From Trema orientale (Eukaryota > Streptophyta > Magnoliopsida > Rosales > Cannabaceae), in NCBI GenBank assembly GCA_002914845.1, contig JXTC01000160.1, forward strand, positions 375,925 to 439,924: 64,000 nucleotides of DNA, written 5' to 3'. The position numbers and the translations under genes were made by a program. Of this stretch, positions 12,241-23,934 are shown piece by piece. The notes below the pieces were generated by a model. That model made no database searches, was not told the origin of the DNA, and saw nothing but the letters and a program-made list of their open reading frames with translations. Numbering within the stretch: the first letter of the stretch is position 1; each line of letters starts with the position of its first letter.

Positions 12241-12859
12241 ATTCACTGTCATCACAATTTTTGGAAAAGCAGCTCAAGTTATGAAAAAAATCATGTTCAA
12301 CATTGACAATAGAAGAAGGCTATACTGATCCAACAATATTACCACCCGTAATTGAATAATTATGTGGACAAACAAAAATATTTCAAATCTATTTCAGAAC
12401 AAGGAGAGCTTTAATTGACACAATCGTGTCAAAAATATTTGACGGCGATGAGTCCACTACATTATCACTTCCAGCACCACCAACCATCCAAGAAACAGAA
12501 ATAATACCAACCACACTATTGGATCCAAAAACTCCTGATCCCAAAAAAATTAAAGACAGGTAAAAATTATTACTAATTTATACTTAACTTAATAAAATAC
12601 ATAATATACTACGTATGATTAACCAATAACATATTTCTTCTATATTTTAGCTCCGAAGCAATATCAACAGAGGCATCAAGAAAACAAAAATTAGTCAGGT
12701 AACTAATTTATTCTTAATGAAAAATTAACACTTTATACTTTACCAACAAAAAAAAAAAGAAAATTTAATTATATTTTTCTTCTTCCCTTATTCTAACATT
12801 TTTTCCCTCCTAATCACAGTGAAGAAGAACAATCAAAAAAAGGGAAGCAAAAGTTGTAA
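12240..12859 (+). pseudogene. RPA-like OB-fold protein, C-terminal fragment
   Basis: Three exons join in phase with GT-AG borders: to 12559, 12651-12698 and 12820-12859 (TAA). The first contains LCGQTKIFQIYF, typical of the C-terminal OB-fold of replication protein A large-subunit relatives, followed by an acidic and Pro-rich linker. The tail is short and Lys-rich and ends at a stop. An in-frame TAA lies directly before LCGQ, so the copy is broken. RPA-like genes of this kind are common plant multicopy genes and are carried by Helitrons. The N-terminal OB-folds are absent. Identification rests on the short FQIYF block and is moderate. Confidence 0.45.
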
Positions 12860-13054
12860 TACAAACTATTAAGCTATTCCAATACAAAAATATTTTGTAA
12901 TATTTTAGACAATATTCTGTAATATGTTAGACAATATTCTGTAATATTTTAGACAAACATCATATTATTGTATAATATTATTACCTATTATAAATAATAT
13001 AATAATTATATTATAGACAATAATTCATCCAATATTACTCCGTACTTAATCGTA

Positions 13055-13082
13055 GCAACGGCGCGAGCTACATCGCTCGTAA
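13055..13082 (+). repeat. Helitron-like terminal hairpin (candidate)
   Basis: A GC-rich hairpin CGAGC-TACATC-GCTCG sits in AT-rich DNA just where homology with the 32.8-kb locus begins (AACATCTTAACCC). A subterminal hairpin at a sharp junction, next to an RPA-like fragment, is what a Helitron 3' end looks like. The expected CTRR terminus is not seen (CTTA instead). Confidence 0.3.
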
Positions 13083-13251
13083 CATCTTAACCCTTTAAGT
13101 CATATGGCTAGTCTAGTGATAAATAATGTTATCTGTAGGTACTTAATCTCTTAATACTATCATCTTTTGTAGGTTGATATTAATGTTTCAGAACAGTAAT
13201 AGGATATGGTCAAATCCTAATTTTCTTCTACATTTTTGTCTTGTGTAGCAG

Positions 13252-14080
13252 ATCTTGTCTTCTCTTCCATTTGAGTTTGCAATGTTCATGGTTCACTTAT
13301 TCATAATTGGAACTGGCATCAACCCTGCTAGGAGTCTTGAAGCTACAATCATCTTCAACAAAGACCATGCTTGGGATGACCATGTGAGCATTCTAATTCT
13401 CAATCCATAATGTTACAAATTTTCATCTCTTGATTATTTAATAGACGGTTGAGATTAAGTCCTAACTTTATCATCTCTTATTGGCAGGTGGATCTTTTGG
13501 GTTAGATGTTATACATTGTTCAAATACCTGCATAAAGGTAGAGGGTCTTGCACGGCCTAGCACGGTTGTGCAAGGCTCTAAGGTAGCTGCACCATTGAGG
13601 TACAATGGGCTGCGCTAAATTCTAGAGAGGCCTGCACGGCTATGCCACCCCTTTTTCGGGAAAAGTTGCATTTTTTCAAAACAGTTGTTTTGAAGAGTTG
13701 TGTTTTCAAAAGACACAATTCTACATCAAAATATAATAAAAGGGACACATTTATAGGCGAAAATTAATAATTTTGTTCCATTGTGCATTTTATTCTAGAA
13801 ATCAAATTGTTCTTATATCCAAAATTGAGAGTTCTTTCATTCTTGCTTGGTACAAACTCCCCAAAGGCTTATCATATCCTAGAAGCAATTTGTCTGCGAT
13901 TTCTCTTCAAGCAATCTAACTGAGAGGGGGCAAATAACGCTTTAAAGAAAGTGTATTCTTACGTGTTTCAAGCCTCTATTGTTCAATTATTTTCCTAACA
14001 TTAGACCCTTCATTGGTGCTGCTCTTACTGTCATGTACCACCATATGGTCAAAGCCATTCCTTTCGAGGATAGGGCTTGA
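13252..14080 (+). pseudogene. PIP: PIP aquaporin pseudogene, exons 3 and 4 only
   Basis: Exon 3 (13252-13383) encodes [20 protein letters not shown], which contains the second NPA motif and the loop typical of plasma-membrane intrinsic proteins, water channels of the MIP family. Exon 4 (13488-13506 plus 14006-14080) encodes the last transmembrane helix and C-terminus, from FIGAALTVMYHHMV to the stop at 14078-14080. Exon 4 is split by a 494-bp solo LTR. Exons 1 and 2 are absent, and upstream DNA switches to the RPA-like fragment. It cannot encode a channel. The second PIP locus at 30.8-33.4 kb is its paralogue in the same orientation. Confidence 0.9.
13507..14000 (+). mobile_element. Solo LTR inside PIP exon 4
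   Basis: A 494-bp insert begins TGTTATAC and ends CCTAACA, with perfect 5-bp target duplications TTAGA at 13502-13506 and 14001-14005. There is no internal coding region or second LTR, so it is a solo LTR left by LTR-LTR recombination. The paralogous exon at 33246 lacks it, giving the empty site. Confidence 0.88.
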
Positions 14081-14258
14081 TCTTTCATTTAATCTTTGTT
14101 GACACTTGTTTTCTCTTCTATCTTCTTCTATTAGTGTCTTTTTTTTTCTCTTCATGTGCATTTGGTTGGTGGTAGTGTGAAAATTATGTGTGAAGTTAAT
14201 CCAGTATATAACTCATAGTTTATAACAAATGTTTGTTATTAGTTAAGGATTCTTTTTG

Positions 14259-14658
14259 CATGTTTGGTTCAAATGAATGAACTTTGAAATGAAAATATGA
14301 ATTCAAAAGAAAGTATATTTCTTTGTTTGGTTGTATTTTTAACAAAAGAATTGTGATTCCAAAGGAGAATCACAATTACATTAAATGATGGAATTGTTAT
14401 TTCACTCTACCCCTAAAGGAATGACAATTCCATCATTTTACCAAAAAATTTAATACTCAGTTTTTCTTATTTTGTTCTTTCAGAACATCTAAAAGCAAGT
14501 GCATTTTTGCCAATAGAATATTTTTTTCATTCCATTCCAAGACTATTTCAAGTTTCAAGTAAACAATAGATTATTATTCCTATTCTTTTTTCAATTCCAT
14601 TTCATTACAATTTCCATCATCATTCTAATTCCATTCCACGAACTAAATACCATCTAAG
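14259..14658. mobile_element. MITE-like insert with hAT-like ends
   Basis: This roughly 400-bp stretch is missing from the paralogous flank at 33525, so it is an insertion. Its ends (TGTTTGGTTC at left; GAACTAAATACC at right) form an imperfect terminal inverted repeat. There is no coding capacity. Boundaries are good to a few bases only. Confidence 0.6.
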
Positions 14659-15646
14659 GTTTAGCTCTTTCTTTATTCTTCCTTAGTGTATTTAGTTATT
14701 ATCTTTCAATGCTTTTGTATATTATCTTTCTTTTTTCATTTTTAGGAACTTATCAGTAATTATAACTCTTTCGAAACGCATGTTACACTATTATTCTATA
14801 CTATTTTATTTTTATTTTTTCGGTAAGCTCCACTCCATTAATAGAGAGAGGAATCAAACAGAGAATGCTAAAATAAAACATAAAAGGGCACTAGTTGAAT
14901 TTAAAAATAAAAAACTTTTTTTTTCCCTTTTATCTTCCTCTGGACCAACTTTGGAGAAAATAAAAGGAAACTTATGAGTTCAGAAGCAAATTACCAATGT
15001 TTGAGATTAGGAATGACTTGGGTAAACATAAAGGTAAGAAAAGCAAAATATGAATAAATAAATAAGAGGGGAGGAAAACATCTAAATGTTGCCAGTTCAT
15101 TCTAAGTTTCTCGCACACTTTCAATCATTATTCAGGTTAACTCATACTAATAACTTTTGATAATCAAAATAGTTTTGATTAACTTTTTCGAATCATAAAT
15201 TAATAAAATCATAAATTCCCACAATTTGAATCACCAGGTTTTTTTTTTCTTTTAATTTTTTTTTTAAATTTGGGATTTAAGAACAATAACTTAATAACCC
15301 TAAGTCTAACCCTAAATTGTAACGTAGGAGCTCCAATTTCTCAATGTTAAAAAGGAAAAATATTGAAAACAAAAGAAAAAATAAATATTAATAATTTATA
15401 ATTGCCAAATCTTTCAAGTCTCGTAAATCAGTTTATTTATTATCTTGAAAACAAAAACAAAACATATATTAAAGTATCTTCATCTATACATAGAGTGGAA
15501 AGTGACCAATTTTAGAATTAAAATACAAGGTAGACAAGAAGAAAAAGAAAAAGGGTAAAAACTATGATGGGTGGGAGAAAAAAGTTGTATTTGATTTGGA
15601 ATATTGACCAATTTTAGAATTAAAATACATGAAGTTGTGGAAAAGA

Positions 15647-16044
15647 AAATTTTAAGTTTTACATTTTAATAAGAGCGTCCTTTGAAATGGGATGGTGAGC
15701 GAAAAATAAAAGGTGGCAATATAATCATACAGTATGTTTTTATCTTATTTTGATACTTGAACCTTTAAATCTTATTTTATGCTACTTTAAACTTTCTTTC
15801 CCCCTCAATTTTGGCACTAGTCTCAATTTTGTATAGTCCCATTATACATTTTAAGTTTTAAAATTTAATAAGAGCGTCCTTTGAAATGGGATGGTGAGCG
15901 AAAAATAAAAGGTGGCAATATAATTATACAATATGTTTTTATCTTATTTTGATACTTGAACCTTTAAATCTCATTTTATGCTACTTTAAACTTTCTTTTT
16001 CCCTCAATTTTGGCACTAGTCTCAATTTTGTATAGTCCCATTAT
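15647..16044 (+). repeat. Tandem duplication, 199-bp unit
   Basis: Two adjacent copies (about 15647-15845 and 15846-16044) share AAGAGCGTCCTTTGAAATGG and the whole following text with only a few differences. There is no reading frame. The phrase GGTGGCAATATAAT resembles the ends of the Mutator-like MITEs elsewhere in the window. Confidence 0.85.
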
Positions 16045-16181
16045 TCATCAGCTAGGATCACAATTAATTGAACAATAGTAATAACTCAGATTAGGAAAAT
16101 GATTCAAGTTTGGGATATTTTAAAAGTCAATTACCGAAATACGATTTAAATTATTATGCAGAGCAAAAAATAAAATCGACC

Positions 16182-16196
16182 TAAGACACATATAAT

Positions 16197-16237
<41 letters not shown>

Positions 16238-16841
16238 ATACTTGTCATTCTCTCTCAAAAAGGAAGCCTCCACTGCTACTCTCATATAGGCTGGAGAGAG
16301 AAAGCGTCTTGTTCTCCTTTTCTGGCCTCCCCTCCTCTCCTCCCCTTTCTCCTCCTCTCTGATCTCTCTCCCTAACCTCTGGGATGAGAAATTTTTTTCC
16401 TTTTCTTTTAGTTTTCCAGTAAGTTTATATCTAGATCTGGTTAGTACCACATTTATGTGGATTTTCTAGTCCGTTTACCAAATCTTGAATATGAGATTTT
16501 ATTCTTTGATTTAAATCTGTTAGACAATGAGTTATTTTTTCTTTTCAACTGGCATGGAGTTTACTTGGTGTTGAAATCATAGTCTACTCTGCTAAGAATA
16601 CAATCCAAGAGCAGATGAAGGCAATAGTTTGTTGGTGACCCTTGTTATCTTCTTTTCTTGGAGAATTATGGTAACCCATGAATTTTGTTGTGGTTGTGGT
16701 TGTAATCTACTTTTCGTCTCATTTCTTTAAGGAGCTTGAAATTGTAATCCTTATACTTGTACTTTAATTGAAACTATTTTACTTCGAGTAATATTATTTA
16801 TTTGAAGAGCCCATTTTTATCAAAAAAAAAAAAAGAAGAAG
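16182..16841 (+). mobile_element. Retroposed transcript with poly(A) tail and 11-bp TSD
   Basis: A 660-bp segment ends in a poly(A) run (about 16821-16833) and is flanked by perfect direct repeats TAAAATCGACC at 16171-16181 and 16842-16852. These are the marks of LINE-mediated reverse transcription. It opens with a (CT)n leader like a plant 5' UTR, continues through T-rich untranslated-looking sequence and contains no convincing protein. It may be a processed copy of a non-coding RNA or UTR-rich mRNA, or the 3' part of a LINE. Confidence 0.7.
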
Positions 16842-17215
16842 TAAAATCGACCATTTTATCTAAAACTAAGAATATATTAATAAATGCGATGATAGACTCA
16901 AAAACGACAAAATATTGAGAAAATGACATTATATGCTAGAAATGAGAATGTCTAAAATAAAATTTATGTTAAATACAACGAATGATCAAGTAAACAACAT
17001 TTTTTTTCTAGTAACAAATAGGGGTACGATGGACTGTCGATTTAGTTGGGTTTTGGGTTTCATTATTTTTATTTTATAATTAGATATTAGGGTCATGTTT
17101 GGTATACTGTATAAGGATTCTATATTATATTAATTAAACAAAATATTATATTTGGTTGTACTTTTTATATTATACTATTTAATACGACATCAAAATTTAT
17201 AATACGAAAAGTATT

Positions 17216-18205
17216 TGTTGGAATTTTGGCTTAATTTAAGCCCATTGGTTTGGGCCAAGGCCCAAAAGTTATTAGTTTCCCTTATTTTCTTTGTTTAGTC
17301 AGTGGGCCCAATTGTCTCCATCTTAATTGCTGCTTTTTTCTTTTGTTTCCCTTTCTTCAGTTTAGGCGATTCTTTAAGATTATAAGCATATATATATGGA
17401 CACCAATCCGGTAGGTATTTTTTTTCCTATTTATAGGTATTATTTTACCTAATTAAAAATCATCACGCATGTCTTTTCATGGTAAAAGATGAAGTAAGAA
17501 AAATATTAAATAATGTGTATTTTTTTTTCAACTACTCAAATTATAGTACATGTTAGATAATAATCCAACGGCTAAGAAAAATGTCTATACATAGGTAAAA
17601 AAAATTATTAGATTAGGAACTTATATATATGTGCTCGTATGAATAAGTGAAGATAATAATAGCTGTGTGAAGAGTGTGTGACCTTGTATAGCCGCTTGGA
17701 GGTTTTGAGCACTCTTTGGAACGGGCAGCCACATCACTTTGGTGCTGGCTTGCCACTTGGGTGAGGAGTAACCACACACTTGATAATTTAGCCAAATTTG
17801 AAATCTCTATATATAGTTTTTCTCTCTTAGTTTATGGGACTTTGGTATAAACAAGCTTTTAGGTTTTGTTTCTTTATAGCTTGTTTATTTATGGTTCCTT
17901 TTGTTATTAGTATCAAGATTATTAGCAAAGCATTTTCTTTACAGTCTTGGATGCTTTTGTATGTGAGAGAAATTTGGATATATATAGGATTTGAGGTTGT
18001 GAGGGAAATTTTGTCAAACTTTTTTAATCTCCTTAGTTACAGTAGAAATTCTTCAACGTCTCTGACGTGGACGTAGGCCCAAAGCTGAACAACAATAAAT
18101 CCTTGTGTCACTTGTGATATTCTGTTATTTATATTTTATCATAAATTTATTTGATTTGGCCTTTGGCACAATAAGTTGGTACTTTGCACTTCTGCTAGCA
18201 CAATT
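17216..18205 (+). mobile_element. LTR-like block, probable solo LTR
   Basis: A block of higher complexity interrupts AT-rich repeat. It begins TGTTGGAATT, has a TATATATA-like box at about 17808, and contains a GACGTAGGCCC...CTTGTGTCA segment near 18068-18109 that resembles the R-U5 region of plant copia LTRs. GTATT occurs at 17211-17215 and 18206-18210, a possible 5-bp target duplication. The 3' terminus is not a clean CA, so borders are tentative. Confidence 0.45.
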
Positions 18206-18239
18206 GTATTACTATTATTTAATACGAGTAAAAAGACAT

Positions 18240-20120
18240 GTATTATACTGTATTATAACATAAAATTGTACAATACTCTTTATCCTTAATTTCTCTCATC
18301 CCTTTCTCTCTCATTCCTTTTTCTCGCATCACTTTATCTCTTTTAAAGCAGTATTTTCTAAATAAATTTCTAAAAGTGATATTTTAAAAAAATAACTTTT
18401 AAAAAATGGCTATTTTAAATTGGTATTTTTCATAATAATTTTTTAAAATGGTATTTTTATAATTAACATTTAAAATGATATTTTTCAAAAACTAACTTTT
18501 AATGCAATATCTCCATACAATGCAAAATTAAATATAGTATTGTATTATCTAATACAATACAATGTATTACGATATAGTGTGGCGCATGAAACGTAACTTA
18601 AAAGTTATGAAAATTGGCCCTAAAATAGGTACAATTGACACCAAGTCAAAAAAAGAAAAAAAAAAGAATATATATTATAACATAAAATTGTATATTACTT
18701 TCTATCCTTAATTTCTCTCATCGCTTTCTCTCTCATTCTTTTTTCTCACATCACTTTATCCCTTTTAAAGTGGTATTTTCTAAATAAATTTCTAAAAGTG
18801 ATATTTTAAAAAAGTTATTTTAAAGTGGTATTTTTATAATAATTTTTTAAAATGGTATTTTTATAATTAACTTTTAAAGTGATATTTTTCAAGAATTAAC
18901 TTTTAATGCAACATCTTAATACAATGCAAAACCAAATATAGTATTGTATTAGAATAACACAATACAATATATCACGATACAATGCGGCGCACAAAACGTA
19001 ACTTAAAAGCTATGAACATTGGCTCTAAGACAGGTACAATTGGCATCAAGTCAAAAAAAAATTAAGAAAGAATATGTATTATAACATAAAATTATACAAT
19101 ACTCTCTATCCTTAATTTCTCTCATCCCTTTCTCACTCAATCCTTTTTCTCACATCACTTTATCTCTTTTAAAATGGTATTTTCTAAATAAATTTCTAAA
19201 AGTGATATTTTAAAAAGATAACTTTTAAAAAATGGTTATTTTAAAGTGGTATTTTTCTAGTCAACTTTTAAAGTGATATTTTTCAAAAACTAACTTTTAA
19301 TGCAACATCTTAATACAATACACCAAGACTTTCTAACTCAATCCACTTTTCCTCATCAAAATCGAATCTCAAAATTCTAAACAATTTTGTCATACGAATT
19401 TCTTGGTCAACTCCGNATAGGTACAATTGACACCAAGTCAAAAAAAGAAAAAAAAAAGAATATATATTATAACATAAAATTGTATATTACTTTCTATCCT
19501 TAATTTCTCTCATCGCTTTCTCTCTCATTCTTTTTTCTCACATCACTTTATCCCTTTTAAAGTGGTATTTTCTAAATAAATTTCTAAAAGTGATATTTTA
19601 AAAAAGTTATTTTAAAGTGGTATTTTTATAATAATTTTTTAAAATGGTATTTTTATAATTAACTTTTAAAGTGATATTTTTCAAGAATTAACTTTTAATG
19701 CAACATCTTAATACAATGCAAAACCAAATATAGTATTGTATTAGAATAACACAATACAATATATCACGATACAATGCGGCGCACAAAACGTAACTTAAAA
19801 GCTATGAACATTGGCTCTAAGACAGGTACAATTGGCATCAAGTCAAAAAAAAATTAAGAAAGAATATGTATTATAACATAAAATTATACAATACTCTCTA
19901 TCCTTAATTTCTCTCATCCCTTTCTCACTCAATCCTTTTTCTCACATCACTTTATCTCTTTTAAAATGGTATTTTCTAAATAAATTTCTAAAAGTGATAT
20001 TTTAAAAAGATAACTTTTAAAAAATGGTTATTTTAAAGTGGTATTTTTCTAGTCAACTTTTAAAGTGATATTTTTCAAAAACTAACTTTTAATGCAACAT
20101 CTTAATACAATACACCAAGA
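18240..20120. repeat. AT-rich tandem repeat, about 405-422-bp period
   Basis: Units begin near TATTATAACATAAAATTGTA at about 18251, 18673 and 19077, with a CT-rich segment and a series of TTTTAAAGTGGTATTTT-like phrases in each. The copies near 19467 and 19871 are an assembly echo of the second and third. There are no genes. The array's right edge supplies the last codons of the F-box gene. Confidence 0.8.
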
Positions 20121-20207
20121 CTTTCTAACTCAATCCACTTTTCCTCATCAAAATCGAATCTCAAAATTCTAAACAATTTTGTCATACGAATTTCTTGGTC
20201 AACTCCG
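18625..20207 (+). repeat. Exact 791-bp direct repeat around an N (assembly overlap)
   Basis: Positions 18625-19415 and 19417-20207 are identical as far as I can read, and a single N at 19416 joins them. The left copy ends in the middle of the F-box coding sequence. Two contigs that overlap by 791 bp were most likely placed end to end without merging. Confidence 0.9.
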
Positions 20208-22144
20208 CTCCTACCAAGATACCTTTCAACTTGTAAAATCCCTCCTCCGTATGATTCTACAAGATATCTCTTACAAAAACATAAACCATCAATTCGCTGA
20301 ACCTCAGGTGCAGCATACTTTATAGTTGAATTAACACATGATGAGTCCATAATATCGAAAGATCTAAGGGCACCAGTTTCAGTTACAGCATAAAATAGAT
20401 TGTTATAGTGCAGGACTTCGTCTGAATTAAAATATACTATTGGTTCAATTTTAGTCCATGTGGTATCTTGCACAAGTCTAATAAAAGCCAACTCATTACA
20501 ATCACCAAATATCACCACGACCGTGCATTCATTTGGATTTACTAGCGGGTCAGCAGTAATTAAAAACTTAAAAACATGACACTCATAAACAAGTGCAGGG
20601 TCAAAAGAATTTACCATCTCAAAGTCTCCTACATCATGATCTGGATTTGGATCTACTGGAAATAAGCATGGAAGGCGAATACATGTATTTACATTATTCC
20701 CTTCCTTAACCATAGAATAAGGATTGTAGAGTGTTACTGTCCAATCTTCATTTACAGCTAACAACCAACCTTTTGAGGAGCCACAAAAGCGCTTATCATA
20801 TGGCACCAATAATTCTGTCTCTAAGAACTTATTCTCCATAACATTATATATATTCCAAATATGTTTGTTTTTGCTAGGAGTTAGAAGCATTGGAACCTGA
20901 TGATGTCTATATTGATGGTGTAGCATATCGATGTGTTTAACTTGATTATCTTCTACTACAGAATTCCAGTTAACACAAACAATACCAAATCGCAAAAGGT
21001 CAATAGCTGACTGTAATTTGTCCACAATTAAGTCGAGGAGATGTTTTGGAACTCCTCCAGCCCAATCTACAAAGATAAAAATAAATATTAGGAGGAAGGT
21101 ATAGTGCAAAAACGTTTTAAGCATTTAATGACAGTTTGAAGTAAAGTGATTTTTTCAAAGAAAGTTGAATGTATATTTATTCTTTATCAGAGACTAATGC
21201 AGGTCGCAGCAGGTTAAAAAGAAAATTATTATAAACAACTTGTAGGTGACTAGCGAATACATATACTCATCAACACAAAAGGAGAATATACAATAAAACA
21301 TAGCAGTATATTTGCCATATAAGGAGTAATAAAGTACTGTATACAAAGCTCATGCATGAGTAGTTCATACAATTCTATATATGAGATCAATAAGCATTTA
21401 TGTTATAGCAAAAGAGTAATGAAACATAGGAATACTAACATAATAGCAATACTGTACATAAAAATTGAAAGCAATCACTAAATCTGAAATAAACACTTTT
21501 TCTTTAACCATTCCCACATACTTAAATACATGAGAAAAACAAAAACAAAAACAACAAATACTTGTATAGGAAGTTATGATTTTCCTAAATTCAAAAGTTG
21601 AACCTGTTTTACCAGCTACGTACTGTTGATTAACAATTAAAACAATTTATGATTTTAAAGCATAAAGAGATTAAGATTTGATAAATAACACTAAATAATT
21701 AACACCCAAATTTAAGAATATTCTATATAACTTCATAATAGAGAAAAAAAAAGATATATTTATACTTTGCCTGATCCTTAAAAACAAACTATATTATGAA
21801 TTTTCTCACGATGATTGATATCTTCATTCCGTAATTCCTTAAAAGCAATTTGAACAAATATTAGTGACTAGTCATATATAGTCAAATAGACCCGAAAAAT
21901 TCTTTAAACCAGAAAATTAATACATGCAAAAGAGCCCAAAAATAATTCAGGAACGTTTAGCATATTTATCTCTTTATACATATAAATACAGTATATATAC
22001 ATGTGTGTGAAAAGACTTCGTGAAACAATAATCGTGCACAGAAAAATAATGAACTTCACATATGATTGATCCATTAACTTAATCAAGTCGAACATAGGCA
22101 CACAAATACAAGAATAAGTTATAAATAGGCATACCCGAATTCAT
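20102..22144 (-). CDS. F-box protein with DUF295 domain, probably C-terminally truncated
   Basis: Exon 1 (22144-22135) encodes MNS plus one base. A 1,068-bp intron (22134-21067, GT-AG) follows, and exon 2 (21066-20102) gives a 324-residue protein in phase. The N-terminus DWAGGVPKHLLDLIVDKLQS is a short F-box that would bind an SKP1 adaptor of an SCF ubiquitin ligase. The rest is a DUF295/KIB-like domain, with GSSKGWLL, LYNPYS and FRILRFDFDEEKWIELESLG as family-like blocks. Relatives normally continue well beyond the last block. Here the frame ends after VLY at the edge of the AT-rich repeat array. The ATG at 21124 lies in the intron and was not chosen because MNSDWAG fits the family. The gene may be active, but the lost C-terminus makes a pseudogene possible. 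Confidence 0.78.
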
Positions 22145-22574
22145 GATTTCAACTCTATGTAAATTTTGATGTCTCTGATTCTGTCCTGGGAAGAACTAAC
22201 GTTTCTGATTTTCCCCCGCTAAAGGAATGGTTTCTCTAGGTTCTTCTTCTTCTTTTTTTCTTTTTTTTTTTTTTCGGGTATCTCTGATTCCAAACGCTAG
22301 AAATTTGGTCAGATTTATAAGATAAAGAAGAGTAGTTTCTCATCTAAAAAAAAAAAGAGTAGTTCCATTCTTAGAGAAAAAAAAAAAAGGAGTAATTTGC
22401 TTTCAAACGAAAAATAAAATAAAAAGAATAGTTTACCAATCCACAGTCAGTCTACACAAGGTAAATGGGCCTCAATATCGATAGGCCTGATGTACTTTTA
22501 TCACACTTTTAATGTACCTTTTTGCCCTTTTTAATTTGGTTTTTCCGTTTAGACTATTTTGCACTTTTTATTTA
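22145..22574. other. Upstream region of the F-box gene
   Basis: This holds the putative 5' leader and promoter of the F-box gene, with pyrimidine and poly(A/T) runs at about 22242-22275 and 22345-22390. I cannot place a TATA box with confidence. Confidence 0.4.
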
Positions 22575-22866
22575 GAGAAATTTAAGTAGATAACCAAAAT
22601 TTTAAATTTGATTAAGTAGATATACATTTTTAAAATTTTATAGCTAAATGTCCATATATATATATTTTTATACTTGGTAGATACACATATCTACTAATTT
22701 TAGTTACTGTACTGAAATACACTAAGTATATAATTTTTTATACTTGGTATATAAAATTTTATTCTTGGTATATAAGTATATATACAGGACATTTTGCTAC
22801 AACATTTGACAAAGGGATATTTACTGAAATTAGGCCCAAAATTTGGTCATATTTCTATAAGCCTCC
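22575..22866. repeat. AT-rich dispersed repeat, inverted copy at 35.2 kb
   Basis: The right part (GGACATTTTGCTACAAC... and CTGAAATTAGGCCC) recurs in reverse complement at about 35187-35283. A related form is at 40045-40265 and 41885-42100. There is no coding content; it is probably a non-autonomous DNA transposon family. Confidence 0.6.
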
Positions 22867-23934
22867 CCTTTTTTTTTTTTTTGGAGTAATAGACTGTTTT
22901 ACACTTGAAACAACATAAAGAAGAAAATAAATTTTAGTTTTAAAATAGATTATCTAAGTACCAAATATAGTTTAACTTCCTCCAACATTTAAAAAGTAAA
23001 ATATCAACTTTTGGACTAATCAATTCAAGAACTAAATTACGAAAAAAAAAGGAGCATAAAGTAAGTCAGGAATTGCTAGTGTGAGCTACCTTTTCCGAAG
23101 TTGTTTGTATTTTGTCAAGATTCTTGATCAAAATAATATATTATATAAATAATATACTATTCTAAAATTTTGCTAGTCTTCTTTTTAAGGACAATAAATA
23201 AACTCTTTATATTGGGTTGCTTTTTTACTAATTTTTACTCTTATATATTGATTTATGTAAATGTTGTCAAATCTAGGGATGTCACTATAAGAATATGAAA
23301 AGAAAAATGACATAGTGTATGAACTTTTTAAAAATAATGACAAAAATACGATCTGGCCTATATAACTAATTTTTCATACAGCCCATAAATTTTTTTTACT
23401 ATTTTATGCGATATAAAGCTCAGAAAACTTTATTAATTGCAAAGTTACAAAAAATAAACAAAACTAAAAGCTAAGCTAGTGGCAGGCTAGATTAAAATAT
23501 CAGTCTAGATTTGGGTTCAATTCCCTTTATTTACACATTCACCATTTCATATCTTTTACATTTATTTATTTCTTTTTTTCACTTTTTCTTTTTTAAATTT
23601 ATTTTTTAAAACTATTTTTCTTTTTTCTTTTCTTTTTTTTTTGTTTTGAACTTAATTACACCTTTTTTTTATTTTTTATTTTTTATCTTTGTCGTTTTTA
23701 AAGGAGTTTTTTTTCCATGTTCAATCCACTATTGAATTTCCTTGAGGTTCACCTTATTTTTTTTCTTTTCCTTTACTTTATTTATTTTCATTTTTTACGT
23801 TTTGTCGTTTTAAATTCATTTTTTTTCATATTGAACATTACTACTATTTCTTTTTAGCCTTTATCTTTTTTTTCGTCTTTTTTTTTTCAATTTATTATAT
23901 AAGCTTCTTTAGTTAGTATTGTGATTGCTGAAAA
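22867..23934. other. AT-rich region without genes
   Basis: T-rich low-complexity sequence dominates from 23560 to 23930. I see no exon, RNA gene or bounded element. Confidence 0.5.

Larger units (their letters stand above)
13081..15180 (+). repeat. Segmental duplicate of 32838-34010
   Basis: From AACATCTTAACCC onward this block is collinear with 32838-34010 and includes PIP exons 3-4 and about 600 bases of 3' flank. It is longer because it has gained a solo LTR (13507-14000) and a MITE-like insert (about 14259-14658). Confidence 0.8.

Noticed and set aside
16181-16450. An 89-codon Arg/Glu-rich minus-strand frame
   Set aside because: It is produced by the CT microsatellite and pyrimidine-rich leader of the retroposed segment.
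17834-18076. An 80-codon hydrophobic frame
   Set aside because: It lies inside the LTR-like block and is T-rich; no family resemblance.
18240-20120. A CRISPR-like array
   Set aside because: Units of about 400 bp with no short identical repeats or unique spacers, in a plant genome; it is an AT-rich tandem repeat with an assembly duplication.
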